From CAMDPA01 sp965223035 (lineage in GTDB: Bacteria > Pseudomonadota > Alphaproteobacteria > Rhizobiales > Hyphomicrobiaceae): a stretch of 64,000 nt of DNA. The stretch covers positions 744,001 through 808,000 of the forward strand of contig OZ244980.1 of the NCBI GenBank assembly GCA_965223035.1, in the 5' to 3' direction. A program made the translations under genes and the position numbers. A model generated the notes under the pieces. The model searched no databases and was not told the DNA's origin. It was given only the letters and a program-made list of their open reading frames with translations. Below, in pieces: positions 1 through 8,975 of the stretch; position 1 is the first letter of the stretch, and every line of letters starts with the position of its first letter.

Positions 1-188
1 GCTTGTTCGGGCGAATTACGCGTGGGGCGATCACGGCTTATGAGGCGCGCAACGGGCTGCCGTCCACCGGCTTGCCGACCAGCGCTTTGCTCAAAGGTCT
101 CAAACAGTCGCCCGGAGCGCCGAAGCGATCGCTCAAGCCCTCCGCCGGCAAAGTTTTAGAGCCACCGCGACGGGTCCCGTCTCGTTAA
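1..188 (+). CDS. C-terminal end of a peptidoglycan-binding domain protein (5' truncated)
   Basis: The reading frame is open from the left edge of the window and stops at 188. The visible start contains GRITRGAITAYEARNGLPSTG, which fits the second half of a PG_binding_1 repeat (the usual pattern is G-x-x-T-R-x-A-I-x-x-[FY]-Q-x-x-x-G-L-x-x-x-G). The last 30 residues are basic and proline-rich with no domain. Such C-terminal repeats anchor secreted or periplasmic enzymes to the cell wall. The catalytic part, if any, lies outside the window, so the enzyme class is unknown. It points away from the ccm operon, and a palindromic repeat follows 20 nt downstream. Confidence 0.6.
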   Translation, partial: LFGRITRGAITAYEARNGLPSTGLPTSALLKGLKQSPGAPKRSLKPSAGKVLEPPRRVPSR

Positions 189-207
189 GTCATCGTGCCG
201 TTGGGTA

Positions 208-265
208 AGAGCGACCTGCCTTTAATCGGAATCGGAACGATCCCGATTAAAGGCGCGATGATCTA
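208..265 (+). repeat. Mosaic palindromic repeat, copy 1 (short form)
   Basis: This copy begins AGAGCGACCTGCCTTTAATC and joins the left hairpin directly to the right terminal segment GCGCGATGATCTA, so the central part of the full element is missing. CCTTTAATCGG pairs with CCGATTAAAGG around a short loop. It lies between the convergent peptidoglycan-binding gene end and ccmH. Confidence 0.85.
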
Positions 266-360
266 CAGTGTGGGGGAGCGTGCCGGCAGGGGTGTTCGCC
301 TCAGGTGAAGATGAACTGCGCCGATCCGCGTGCGGCCGGTGGGCGTTGAGCAGGTCCGCG

Positions 361-966
361 TTATGTTGGTCCTGGTCCCGGCCGATCCTCACCACTGGCT
401 GACGCAGACGGGCGGTCCGCATCGAGCAGCCGGCGCAGCTTTGCTTCCTCGACCTCTGACAGGATGACGTCCTGGGCGTGACGGCTGTGCTTGGCCCGTC
501 TCGCATAGACGAGCAGGAGCGCCAGGGTCAGTAGCAGTACCGCCGGGGGCCCAAGCCATAACAGCAAGGTGTGGGTTGAAAAGCGCGGGTTCAGCAAGGC
601 GAACTCACCATAGCGGTCCACAACGAAATCGAGAACTTGCTCGTCGGTATCTCCGGCCTTCAGCCGCTCGCGCACCAACAAGCGTAGGTCACGGGCCAGT
701 GGCGCATTGGAGTCGTCGATCGACTGGTTCTGGCAGACAAGGCAGCGCAATTCAGCCGACAGCGCGCGCGCGCGCGCCTCAAGGGCAGGATCTTGCAGAA
801 TCTCGTCGGGTTCCACCGCGCCAGCCGGTGATAGGGCTATGCTCAAACCTAGGATCGCCAGGGTGACCAGCGTCTGCCACAACGATCGGCTCGGAGCAGC
901 GCGACGCTGGCGGTGAGCGAAGATCGGCGCGGCACATGATCGTCTAACGCCAGGGCGCCTTGCCAT
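361..966 (-). CDS. ccmH: Cytochrome c-type biogenesis protein CcmH/CycL
   Basis: This is a membrane-anchored thioredox protein that keeps the CXXCH motif of apocytochrome c reduced for haem ligation. With the ATG at 966 the protein is 201 aa. It has a hydrophobic signal segment (about 30-50), the diagnostic LRCLVCQNQSI motif with Cys75 and Cys78, and a C-terminal membrane helix (134-153) followed by an acidic tail. It is the last gene of ccmI-ccmE-ccmF-ccmH, the rhizobial cycHJKL order, which normally has no ccmG between ccmF and ccmH. The start is uncertain. The frame is open back into ccmF. No convincing ribosome binding site precedes 966, whereas a TTG near 1074 has GAGGG upstream but would give an unusually long N-terminus. 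Family assignment is firm. Confidence 0.9.
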   Translation of the reverse strand: MARRPGVRRSCAAPIFAHRQRRAAPSRSLWQTLVTLAILGLSIALSPAGAVEPDEILQDPALEARARALSAELRCLVCQNQSIDDSNAPLARDLRLLVRERLKAGDTDEQVLDFVVDRYGEFALLNPRFSTHTLLLWLGPPAVLLLTLALLLVYARRAKHSRHAQDVILSEVEEAKLRRLLDADRPSASASGEDRPGPGPT

Positions 967-1081
967 GACGCGCGAACCGGCATCGGCTTCGCCATAGAGC
1001 GGCTCGCCGGACCGGAAGCGCTCGACCACCACAGTGAGCCAGCTTGGCACCATCGATCGTTTTTTGGGCTTCAAGACACCC

Positions 1082-3082
1082 TCATTGCGCTGGCACCGCC
1101 ACGTCCCGCGTGCGGGACCGGCGTGGTGCACCAACGCGCAAGCGCCGATCTGACAGCGACAGCATACCGCCCAGCACCATGATCAGCGCGCCAAGCCAAA
1201 TCAGGCGCACCAGCGGATTGAAGTAAAGCCGCACCACGTAGCCCCCCGCTGATTGGGCATCGCCGAGCACCGCGTAAAGGTCCCCGCGCCAGGATAGGTG
1301 GATGCCGGCCTCCGTGGTGGGCTGGGGCGGCGCATCGTAAACCCGCTTGGCCGGGGCCAGTTCACTCACCGGCTCACCGTTGCGGCTCACCGTGAACAAG
1401 CCCACCTGCTCGCGATAATTCGGGCCGCGACGCGGGGCGACACCTTTAAAACTGACGGCATAGCCGGCGAAAGCGATGGTTTGGCCGGGCTTCATGACCA
1501 GCACCTGCTCGCTGCGGTAAGCGCTCGTGGCCACGATCCCAACCGCCATGACGCCGACGCCGGCGTGGGCGGCCGCGGTGCCGATGGCAGAGCGCGGCAA
1601 ACCCTTCAGACGGTGCAGTGCGTCCGACCAGGGCACGCTACCGAGCCGGATCCGGAACGCCAGTTCGGCCACGGCGCCCGCGATCACCCAGATGCCGAGC
1701 GCCAGCCCGATGGGGGCCAGCCAAGGACCGCTCGACCAAACGGCAAGGCTGACGATGCCGGCAGCCAGGGCGATCAACGCGGCGCCGAGCAGGCGCTGGG
1801 TGGCGGCATAAAGATCGCCGCGTTTCCATGCGAGGAACGGTCCAAATGGTAGGGCGATCAGTAGCGCCAGCATCAGCGGACCAAAGGTGGCATTGAAATA
1901 GGGCGGGCCGACGGAGATTTTGTCGCCGGTGATCGCTTCCAGTGCCAGCGGGTACAGGGTTCCGATCAGCACCGTCGCACAGGATGTGGTCAGCAGCACG
2001 TTATTGAGAACCAGCGCGCCTTCACGCGAGATCGGCGCAAACAGACCGCCTTGCTTCAAGCTCCCGACGCGCAAGGCAAACAGGGACAGTGCGCCCCCGA
2101 CGAAGGCGGCGAGGATCATCAAGACGACCACGCCACGGGCCGGATCGACCGCGAAGGCGTGCACCGATGTCAGAATGCCGGAGCGCACAAGAAAAGTGCC
2201 CATCAAGCTCAGCGAGAAAGCCAGAATGGCGAGCAGCACCGTCCAGACCTTGAGCGCCTCGCGCTTTTCCATGACGACGGCGCTGTGCAGCAACGCCGTC
2301 GCTGCCAGCCAGGGCATCAGCGAGGCGTTTTCGACCGGGTCCCAGAACCACCAACCACCCCAACCCAGCTCATAGTACGCCCACCAGGATCCCAAAGCGA
2401 TGCCAACGGTCAAGCCCATCCACGCGGCCAACGTCCAGGGGCGGACCCAGCGCGCCCAGGCCGCATCGATCCGGCCTTCGATCAGGGCCGCGACGGCAAA
2501 GGAGAAGGCGACGGACAGGCCGACATAGCCGGCGTAAAGGAACGGTGGATGAAATGCGAGGGCGAGATCTTGCAGAATCGGATTAAGGCCGCGGCCTTCG
2601 ATCGGCGCGGTGGCAATCCGCTCGAAGGGATTGGACGTCAACAAGATGAACAACATGAAAGCCAGCCCGATCGACCCTTGCACCGCCAACACGTTGGTTT
2701 TCAGTGTGGCCGGCAGATTGCGCCCGAAGATCGCGACCGCGGCTCCGAATGCCGCCACCATCAACACCCACAGCAACATCGAGCCTTCGTGATTTCCCCA
2801 CACGCCAGATATCCGGAAGATCAGCGGCTTGGCGGAATGCGAATTGGCCCAAACGTTGGCGACCGAAAAGTCGGAGACGATGTAGGCGTGCGTCAGCGCG
2901 AGAAAGGCGATCACCAGTAGTGTAAGTTGCGCCACCGCCGCCGGTACGGCCATTGCGCGCACAGGGCCAGGGTCTGCGCCCAACACCGGGGCTATTCGCG
3001 CACCGAGCAACGGCATCACGGTCTGCACGGCGGCAACCGCGACGGCAAGGGTCAGGGCGAAATGTCCGATCTCGACGATCAC
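1082..3082 (-). CDS. ccmF: Haem lyase CcmF/CycK
   Basis: This is the polytopic inner-membrane subunit of the haem lyase that transfers haem from holo-CcmE to apocytochrome c. The product is 666 aa with many membrane helices. It carries the tryptophan-rich WWD signature (GWGGWWFWDPVEN near residue 246), which binds haem facing the periplasm. The length matches the family (about 650-670). The start chosen is GTG at 3082, whose GTGA overlaps the ccmE stop codon. This translational coupling gives the typical N-terminus VIVEIGHFALTLA. An ATG further upstream at 3151 would lie inside ccmE. Expected partners are CcmE and CcmH, both adjacent. Confidence 0.95.
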   Translation of the reverse strand: MIVEIGHFALTLAVAVAAVQTVMPLLGARIAPVLGADPGPVRAMAVPAAVAQLTLLVIAFLALTHAYIVSDFSVANVWANSHSAKPLIFRISGVWGNHEGSMLLWVLMVAAFGAAVAIFGRNLPATLKTNVLAVQGSIGLAFMLFILLTSNPFERIATAPIEGRGLNPILQDLALAFHPPFLYAGYVGLSVAFSFAVAALIEGRIDAAWARWVRPWTLAAWMGLTVGIALGSWWAYYELGWGGWWFWDPVENASLMPWLAATALLHSAVVMEKREALKVWTVLLAILAFSLSLMGTFLVRSGILTSVHAFAVDPARGVVVLMILAAFVGGALSLFALRVGSLKQGGLFAPISREGALVLNNVLLTTSCATVLIGTLYPLALEAITGDKISVGPPYFNATFGPLMLALLIALPFGPFLAWKRGDLYAATQRLLGAALIALAAGIVSLAVWSSGPWLAPIGLALGIWVIAGAVAELAFRIRLGSVPWSDALHRLKGLPRSAIGTAAAHAGVGVMAVGIVATSAYRSEQVLVMKPGQTIAFAGYAVSFKGVAPRRGPNYREQVGLFTVSRNGEPVSELAPAKRVYDAPPQPTTEAGIHLSWRGDLYAVLGDAQSAGGYVVRLYFNPLVRLIWLGALIMVLGGMLSLSDRRLRVGAPRRSRTRDVAVPAQ

Positions 3083-3570
3083 TGTGCAAACGCTCGTGTT
3101 GGCGGGTTGGCCGCATCGGCCGGGGCTCGGCGGGCCTGGTTGTGCTGCCACAGCCCCTGCTCTTTGAGCGCCTTGGCGACCTCGGGCGGCATATAGGTTT
3201 CGTCATGCTTGGCGAGTACGGTATCAGCCCGAAAAACCCCGGACGGTCCCATTTTGCCTTCGGCGACGACGCCCTGGCCCTCGCGAAACAGGTCGGGCAG
3301 CATGCCGCGATAGACGACCGTCACCGTCGATCTGGTATCGGTCACGACGAAGCGGACGTCGGAGCCTTCGCCGCGGCGGATCGAGCCCTGCTGGACCAGT
3401 CCGCCCAATCGAATGCGTTGTCCGGTCGCGACCTTGTTGTCGGCGATATCGCTGGGCATGTGGAAGAAGACGATCGTATCGCGGAGCGCAAACAGCACCA
3501 GCAGCACGGCGCATCCTAATATCACCACACCGCCCGCAATCATGATGCCGCGCCGCCGCTTGCGCATCAT
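3079..3570 (-). CDS. ccmE: Cytochrome c maturation haem chaperone CcmE/CycJ
   Basis: This periplasmic, membrane-anchored protein binds haem covalently and delivers it to CcmF/CcmH. The product is 163 aa with a basic N-terminus (MMRKRRRG), one membrane anchor (about 9-29), an OB-fold beta domain and the haem-binding motif LAKHDETYMPP with His122 and Tyr126. The start at 3570 is preceded by GGGAG at a 7-nt spacing. An upstream TTG at 3588 is possible but would place that Shine-Dalgarno inside the gene. It lies between ccmI (34 nt upstream) and ccmF (4-nt overlap). Confidence 0.95.
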   Translation of the reverse strand: MMRKRRRGIMIAGGVVILGCAVLLVLFALRDTIVFFHMPSDIADNKVATGQRIRLGGLVQQGSIRRGEGSDVRFVVTDTRSTVTVVYRGMLPDLFREGQGVVAEGKMGPSGVFRADTVLAKHDETYMPPEVAKALKEQGLWQHNQARRAPADAANPPTRAFAQ

Positions 3571-3604
3571 CCATCCACTCCCGCGCAAGATCCCATCGCA
3601 TCGA

Positions 3605-4780
3605 TCATGACTTCAGTCCCAAACTCTTGGCGAGGCTGTTGATTCGTGTGAGCGCCGCTGGATTGCCCGCCAGCGCTTTGCGGGCGGCCTGCAGCGCAGC
3701 TTCCGCCTTTTCGGTTTGCCCGAGCACCGTCCATGAGCGCATCAGGCGCAACCAGCCGTCGACATCGCGCCCATCAGATTTAAGCCGCGTCGCTAGCCCC
3801 TCGACCATCGCCACAATCGCTTGCTGGCGCTGCGCCTTCGGTAGCTCGGCGATCGCCGCCGACGCCTCGTCATCGTGGGCTTGGCCGCGGTCGGTGGTGG
3901 CCGGGGCCACGGACGGCTGTTTTGATTGAAGCGCCGTCAAGCGTTGGCTGACATGCTGACGCCAAGGTGCCGCGGCCGGCGCGGTTGCGAGCATGGCTTG
4001 GTAGGCGGCCGCTGCCTTGTCGAGGTCGCCGTCCTGTTCAGCAGCCAATGCCAGGCCAAACTGAGCTGCCACGTGGTCCGGCTGGACAGCGAGCACGCGC
4101 GCGTAAGCTTTGCGCGCCGGTTCGGTGACGATTCCGTCTTTGCCGAGCACGGTCGCCTCCGCGAAGCCAATCAATCGCTTGGGCGTCTCGCCCAGGATGC
4201 GAATGGCGTTCTGAAACGCCCCGGCGGCTTCTTGGAAGCGGCCCATGCGCAGGTAGACAGGGGCGATCACGTCCCACCCGCGCCCGTCGCTTGGATTGTG
4301 CCTCAAGCGCTGCTCGACTTGTGCCACCAGCGCGGCGATCGATGGCAGCTTGCCGTCGGCTTGCAGGGTGGCACCAGTGGGCCGGGTGGGGCGGGTTGCC
4401 AATCCGGGTGATCCCAGAGCGAGGTAAAGCCCGAGCGACATCGCCGGCACGACCACCGCGAGGGCCCAGACCATGCGGCTGCCGGAGGAGCCAGGACTGG
4501 CAGGCGCCGATGGTGCAGCGGGCAACCGGTCGAACGCCTCGGCGCGCGCCAACAGTCGCCGGGCGACTTCCGTGCGAGCGGCCTCGGCCTCCGGACCGCT
4601 AAGCAAGCCGCGCGATGTGTCAGCGTCAATTTCGCGCAGCTGATCGCGATAAATCTCTGTATCTGGATCGATCGGTTCATCGGCCGAAGTCGGCTCGCGT
4701 CGGCGAGCCAGCATTGGATGTGCAAGGGCCAGCACGACAAACACGGTCAATAACGCGCAAGCTATCCAAAACAAAAGCAT
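3605..4780 (-). CDS. ccmI: Cytochrome c-type biogenesis protein CcmI/CycH
   Basis: CcmI is a membrane protein with a TPR-containing periplasmic domain that holds apocytochrome c for the haem lyase. The product is 391 aa. It has a first membrane helix (about 3-22), a cytoplasmic loop with the family-typical pattern EIYRDQLREIDADTSRGLLS and EAEAARTEVARRLL, and a second helix (about 106-126). Helical TPR-like repeats follow, for example NPSDGRGWDVIAPVYLRMGR and VQPDHVAAQFGLALAAEQDG. It is the first gene of the ccm operon. The upstream 280 nt hold no gene, so the operon promoter probably lies there. Confidence 0.92.
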   Translation of the reverse strand: MLLFWIACALLTVFVVLALAHPMLARRREPTSADEPIDPDTEIYRDQLREIDADTSRGLLSGPEAEAARTEVARRLLARAEAFDRLPAAPSAPASPGSSGSRMVWALAVVVPAMSLGLYLALGSPGLATRPTRPTGATLQADGKLPSIAALVAQVEQRLRHNPSDGRGWDVIAPVYLRMGRFQEAAGAFQNAIRILGETPKRLIGFAEATVLGKDGIVTEPARKAYARVLAVQPDHVAAQFGLALAAEQDGDLDKAAAAYQAMLATAPAAAPWRQHVSQRLTALQSKQPSVAPATTDRGQAHDDEASAAIAELPKAQRQQAIVAMVEGLATRLKSDGRDVDGWLRLMRSWTVLGQTEKAEAALQAARKALAGNPAALTRINSLAKSLGLKS

Positions 4781-5059
4781 TCAGCGTCCAGCCGAAGCGG
4801 GGCCAGGTCCAAGATCGGCAAAGAGGCCCTCTACATGGCATACCAACAGCGGTTTTGCACCCACCGGCGAGGTCGAGGCGGGCCGACAAATCCGCACAGC
4901 ACTGCTGTCGATATCGCTTCACCGCAGCAAGATGACGCACCCGCGCCGGTTCGGCCGGGGCCTCGCACGCTCGACTGCCAGGGGTCCAACCCAGGGGCCC
5001 AACCCAGACGCCAACCCAGGGCCGACCTGCCCGTGACGGCGTGTCGCGCCGGTGCCCGC

Positions 5060-5548
5060 TTAGCCGACGTTGCTCCACGTGCCGTCCGGATTGCGGCAGG
5101 CCGTACCCTTCATACGCTGTGGACGGCCGTCGATATACACGGTGTGGGTGAATGGACGGCAATTTCGCGACTCGCGGTGGAACGCCGGGCCAGGCACGAC
5201 TTCCCCGTAATGACCGCTGTCGGGATTGCGCCACGCCACCGGCTGACCGGATTGGCCGCGTTCGAGCGCATTCAACTCGGCATCCATGGCCAGTTGGCGA
5301 TCGCGGGCATCGAGCGAACGTCCAATTTCACTGCCGATCAGGCCACCGACGACGGTGCCAAGCACAGCGCCGACGACGCTGCCTTTGCCCTTGCCAATCT
5401 GGCTACCCAGCACGCCTCCCGCGATCGCACCGGCTATCAGGCCTTGATCTTGTTTGGGGGGAGATCCTGGGCCACTGCAGGCCGCCACCACACATCCCAG
5501 CCCCACCGTTGCGGCGGTTCTGGCCACCCGACCGATCGTTCGTCTCAC
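5060..5548 (-). CDS. Glycine-zipper outer-membrane lipoprotein (17 kDa antigen-like)
   Basis: This 162-aa product has a signal peptide and a VAAC lipobox with Cys24. A strongly glycine-rich zipper segment (about residues 36-80, GLIAGAIAGGVLGSQIGKGK and repeats) follows. The C-terminal part contains FTHTVYIDGRPQRMKGTACRNPDGTW, seen in rickettsial 17 kDa surface-antigen-type proteins. The family is thought to act in outer-membrane structure, but its role is not established. It is transcribed in the same direction as the two-component genes upstream and ccmI downstream, with 165 nt and 279 nt gaps, so it is probably its own unit. Confidence 0.85.
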   Translation of the reverse strand: MRRTIGRVARTAATVGLGCVVAACSGPGSPPKQDQGLIAGAIAGGVLGSQIGKGKGSVVGAVLGTVVGGLIGSEIGRSLDARDRQLAMDAELNALERGQSGQPVAWRNPDSGHYGEVVPGPAFHRESRNCRPFTHTVYIDGRPQRMKGTACRNPDGTWSNVG

Positions 5549-5713
5549 GTGCCTGTTCCCTCAGTCAGCACCGCATTCGGTGCGCGTGTTCAAGGACTTC
5601 GGTGTGTATCGACCAGCTTCCCCAAACTTCACCCTATCATCCCAGATTCGGGCGAAAGTTCGACCCCTCAGTACACAACTTTCTTGAGTCAGCTCGCGAA
5701 CGGCAGGTGCTGT

Positions 5714-7099
5714 TCAGGCCGCTGGCAGGTCAAGCTTGATCTTGAGACCGCCATGCTCCGATGAACCGAGTTCGAATTGACCCGCATAGGAGACGGCGAT
5801 GTCACTGACGATCGACAGCCCCAAACCCGAACCCGGCTTGCTTTCATCCAGCCTTTGGCCACGCTTGCCGATCCGCTTGCGCTGCTCGGTGGTCAGCCCG
5901 GGGCCGTCGTCCTCGACCTCGACCACCAGCCGACGGCGCCCCCCCTTGGCCTCCGGCAATAAGGTCTTCGCCGTCACGTACACCGTCTGATCCGCCCATT
6001 TGCACGCGTTGTCCATCAAGTTGCCGAGCATTTCCTCCAGATCTTGGCGTTCACCCTGGAAGTTGACCGTCTCGCTGCACGTGACATTGATGTGCACCGG
6101 CTTATCCCGATAGATCCGCTCCAGGGTGCGCTTGAGAGATTGGGTGACGGGATGCACGCTGGTGACCCGGCCGATGGCGCCGGTGCGGGCCGCCACCTGA
6201 GCCCGCTCCAGGTAATAGTTGATCTGCTCACTCATCACCTTGGCCTGGTCGGCCACCTTGGTCGCCAACGCGCTCTTATCCTCACGCGCCTCGTTGGTGA
6301 TGACAGCCAACGGCGTTTTTAAGGCGTGGGCGAGGTTGCCGACTTGGGTGCGCGCGCGATCGATAATGTCTTGATTGGATTGCAGGAGTGCATTGATTTC
6401 AGCCTGTAGGGGTTCGATCTCGACGGGCAGCTTTGAATCCAATTTGGTCACCTCGCCGCTACGAATCGCCGTCAACCCACGCTCAATCTCGCGTAACGGC
6501 AGGAGCCCGAAGCGGACCTGAAATAGCGTCAACGCCAGCAGTCCGAAGCCAAAGAGCGACAACGCGATGATCAGGCGGGTGCGGAATGTGCCCACGCGGG
6601 CCTGCGGCCAATCGAGTGGACCGGCAACGATGAACGAGTAGCGCGGCCCATCCACTCCTCCGCCCAAGGCCTGGATCATTTCGGCGACCCGCAGCAAGCT
6701 GTTGTTCGGGCCGATCACATTGGCCCAACGGTAGCCTTCTTGGTCGGGCTGCGCGCGTAACTCCGTCGGCGATTGGATCACTTCGCTGGCCAACGACTTG
6801 GACACCAGGGTGCGGCCCGGCACCTTGGAAGCGGCAGGCGTGATCTGCCAATACCAGCCGGAATGGGTGACCTCGAACAGCGGCTCGCCAACGTCGCGTG
6901 GCGGGCCGGGCTCAAGCCGGCCATGCTCACTGCTGGAGGTATAGACGACGAGCAGATGTTGTTTGATGCGGTCGTCGAAACTCGTCTCAACTTCCTGTTG
7001 ATAGAGCGACAGGATGATGAAACCTGCCAGCGGCAAGGCGAGCAATGTCCATAACGCCGCTGTCGCAAAAAGCCGGAACGCCAGAGAATCAAGTCGCAT
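5714..7099 (-). CDS. Sensor histidine kinase (PhoQ-like)
   Basis: This is the 461-aa partner of the response regulator just upstream (11-nt overlap). It has a first membrane helix (about 9-32), a periplasmic sensor region (about 33-172) and a second helix (about 174-195). A HAMP-like linker follows, then a dimerisation box with phospho-acceptor His258 in NLAHALKTPLAVI. The ATPase domain has an N box (MLGNLMDNACKW), a G1 box (DDGPGL) and a G2 box (SGLGLSIV). The HALKTPL box and overall layout match the PhoQ/FeuQ-like kinases of alphaproteobacteria. The stimulus cannot be read from sequence; magnesium, osmotic or envelope signals are known for relatives. Confidence 0.9.
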   Translation of the reverse strand: MRLDSLAFRLFATAALWTLLALPLAGFIILSLYQQEVETSFDDRIKQHLLVVYTSSSEHGRLEPGPPRDVGEPLFEVTHSGWYWQITPAASKVPGRTLVSKSLASEVIQSPTELRAQPDQEGYRWANVIGPNNSLLRVAEMIQALGGGVDGPRYSFIVAGPLDWPQARVGTFRTRLIIALSLFGFGLLALTLFQVRFGLLPLREIERGLTAIRSGEVTKLDSKLPVEIEPLQAEINALLQSNQDIIDRARTQVGNLAHALKTPLAVITNEAREDKSALATKVADQAKVMSEQINYYLERAQVAARTGAIGRVTSVHPVTQSLKRTLERIYRDKPVHINVTCSETVNFQGERQDLEEMLGNLMDNACKWADQTVYVTAKTLLPEAKGGRRRLVVEVEDDGPGLTTEQRKRIGKRGQRLDESKPGSGLGLSIVSDIAVSYAGQFELGSSEHGGLKIKLDLPAA

Positions 7100-7760
7100 C
7101 GTCCTCGGCGCTCAGCTTGTAGCCGAGACCGCGCACCGTCTTGATGACATCGGCGGGGATCTTCCTGCGCAAGCGGCCGATGAAAACCTCAATAGTGTTG
7201 CTATCGCGGTCGAAATCCTGGTCGTAGAGGTGTTCCACCAGCTCGGTGCGAGACACCACCCGCTCGCTATGGTGCATCAGATAGGCCAGCAGGCGATATT
7301 CGTGCGATGTCAGTTTGATGGCCTGGCCGTCGCAGGACACGCGCGCGGACTTGGTGTCCAGCCGGACCGGCCCGCACTCCAACTCCGCCTTTGCATGGCC
7401 CGCCGACCGCCGTAATTGGGCACGGACCCGGGCCAGCAGCTCCTCCATATGGAACGGCTTTGCCAGGTAGTCGTCGGCTCCGGCATCCATGCCGGCGACC
7501 TTGTCGCTCCACCGATCGCGGGCCGTCAAAATGATGACCGGGAAGTTCCGCTCGGCGCGCCGCCATTGCTCAAGGATGGAGATCCCGTCCATCTTGGGCA
7601 GACCAAGATCCAAGATGACCGCGTCGTAGGGCTCGGTATCGCCCAAAAAATGGCCTTCTTCGCCGTCGACGGCCTTGTCGACAGCATAACCGGCGTCTGA
7701 AAGCGCGGTCGCCAGCTGGCGGTTGAGGTCGGGGTCATCTTCGACGACGAGTATTCGCAA
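7089..7760 (-). CDS. OmpR/PhoP-family response regulator
   Basis: This 223-aa transcription factor has an N-terminal receiver domain with acidic pair VVEDD and phospho-acceptor Asp51 in VILDLGLPKMDG. The C-terminal winged-helix DNA-binding domain contains LTSHEYRLLAYLMHH and NTIEVFIGRLRRKI. I chose the TTG at 7760 because it has GGGGAG seven bases upstream and gives the usual family start LRILVVEDD. An ATG at 7790 would add ten residues. A TATACT hexamer (7794-7799, reverse strand) lies just upstream, which also favours the shorter form. The kinase gene follows with overlapping ends. Confidence 0.92.
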   Translation of the reverse strand: MRILVVEDDPDLNRQLATALSDAGYAVDKAVDGEEGHFLGDTEPYDAVILDLGLPKMDGISILEQWRRAERNFPVIILTARDRWSDKVAGMDAGADDYLAKPFHMEELLARVRAQLRRSAGHAKAELECGPVRLDTKSARVSCDGQAIKLTSHEYRLLAYLMHHSERVVSRTELVEHLYDQDFDRDSNTIEVFIGRLRRKIPADVIKTVRGLGYKLSAEDDAT

Positions 7761-8198
7761 GCGCTGCTCCCCACATCTTTCAACGACCATCGCAGTATAA
7801 TGTCGGCCCGATCGCGCTTCTAGAGCGTCTCAGCGTTAGCTGGAACCGTCCCGCGCAGCGAGCCGGCAAAGCGCTTCCGTGATTAGCGGACATCATCAGG
7901 TGCCTCAACTGTCACACTCGGTGCCCACGCGTCAGCCCAGAGACCTAGCCTAACCTATTGTCTGTGCTCTGGCTTCACGAACAATTGCCACCTACGCCCG
8001 GACCCAAGCGTTCGTTGCAGAATACTTTTGCTCCAGAATTCTAAGGCGGCGGTCGGGGTTGAAAAGCGTGGCTTTGGATCGCGACGCGCTGGCGCCCTTG
8101 CTGCGTCTCCTCAGTTAGTTGTGCATTTGGTACAGATTATGTCAGCCGCTGTCGCTCAATGTCGGTGACTGCGCCGCAAGGGAATTCCGGATGGCGAT
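7761..8198. other. Intergenic region between the response regulator and the PepSY-like gene
   Basis: No credible coding sequence is present. A TATACT hexamer on the reverse strand at 7794-7799 could be the -10 box for the two-component genes, but no good -35 is visible. A CTAGAGCG string near 7820 resembles one end of the palindromic repeat family; the rest of an element is not recognisable. Confidence 0.4.
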
Positions 8199-8549
8199 TT
8201 ACGGCACTTCCTTGACCGCATCAACGCGATCGCGTCGTGATTTGAACGGCGTTTTCGCATCGACAAATAGGGTCCTCATCTTGCCGGCGTGGTCGCGCAC
8301 CACAAGCCGGTAGACGTAGCGCCCGCCGGTCCGACATAACGCGCTATTGACGATTGTGAGTGCCGATATTTGCTGCGCCAGCTGGCCCACCTGCTCAATC
8401 GTCGCCAACCCCTCGCGGCGCACGATCGGGCCGGCGACCGACCAATCGGACAGGCAGGTCGGCTGTGCCGCGGCCTCGCCGATCACGCTTGCGCCTGCCA
8501 GCGTCAAGGCGAGCAACAGGCCGATGGTGTTGTGTTTCGGAATCGGCAT
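8199..8549 (-). CDS. Secreted PepSY-like protein
   Basis: This 116-aa product has a cleavable signal peptide (basic start PKHN, hydrophobic core, AAAQ cleavage site). The mature C-terminus GGRYVYRLVVRDHAGKMRTLFVDAKT follows the pattern of PepSY domains, which often end in Y-x-[VL]-x-[VL]-x-D-x-x-G-x-x-x-x-x-[YF]-V-D. PepSY proteins next to OmpR-type two-component genes commonly modulate the kinase or sit in its regulon. Here the gene is upstream of the regulator on the same strand, separated by about 440 nt. A GTG at 8567 is an alternative start. Domain assignment is by pattern only. Confidence 0.6.
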   Translation of the reverse strand: MPIPKHNTIGLLLALTLAGASVIGEAAAQPTCLSDWSVAGPIVRREGLATIEQVGQLAQQISALTIVNSALCRTGGRYVYRLVVRDHAGKMRTLFVDAKTPFKSRRDRVDAVKEVP

Positions 8550-8678
8550 CGTCGTGCAACTTGCCACAAGCGGCTGAATATGAGGTGAACAACCGAAGGC
8601 TTCGGAGCATCGAGGCGGGTGCCGACGATCTCACCCATCCGCCGTCGCGGACCGGCACGACCACCGCGACTGGCCCGC

Positions 8679-8975
8679 TCAGATCGAGACGGTCACGAGA
8701 CGACGCTCGATTCGGCTCGAGGCCCGACTGCGACCGTAGACGGTGAGAAGAATGCCGATCAGCCCACCCAGCGCTTGCACAAGCTGGACGATTTGCCGGC
8801 CGATCTGCTCGACCAGCTCGGCGGTGATATCCAGTCCGAACAGCGGCGCAATGGTGGGTATCACGGTCGACGCCGCCGTCAGCAACGTGCCCCATATCGT
8901 CATGGAGTGTCCCCACCACTTTGACCCGTCGGCGTGCGGTTGTTGTGGTTGCGCCCCGGATTTGCTGTGACCCAT
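8679..8975 (-). other. Possible internal-start product: 98-aa holin-like protein within the lysin frame
   Basis: ATG at 8975 is in frame with the lysin and is preceded by GGAG (8984-8987, reverse strand) at an 8-nt spacing. Translation from here gives MGHSKSGAQPQQ, a short polar stretch, then two hydrophobic segments (TIWGTLLTAASTVIPTIAPL and a second ending ALGGLIGILLTVYG) and a basic tail. Topology and size fit small holins. Whether it is made separately is inference. Confidence 0.4.
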
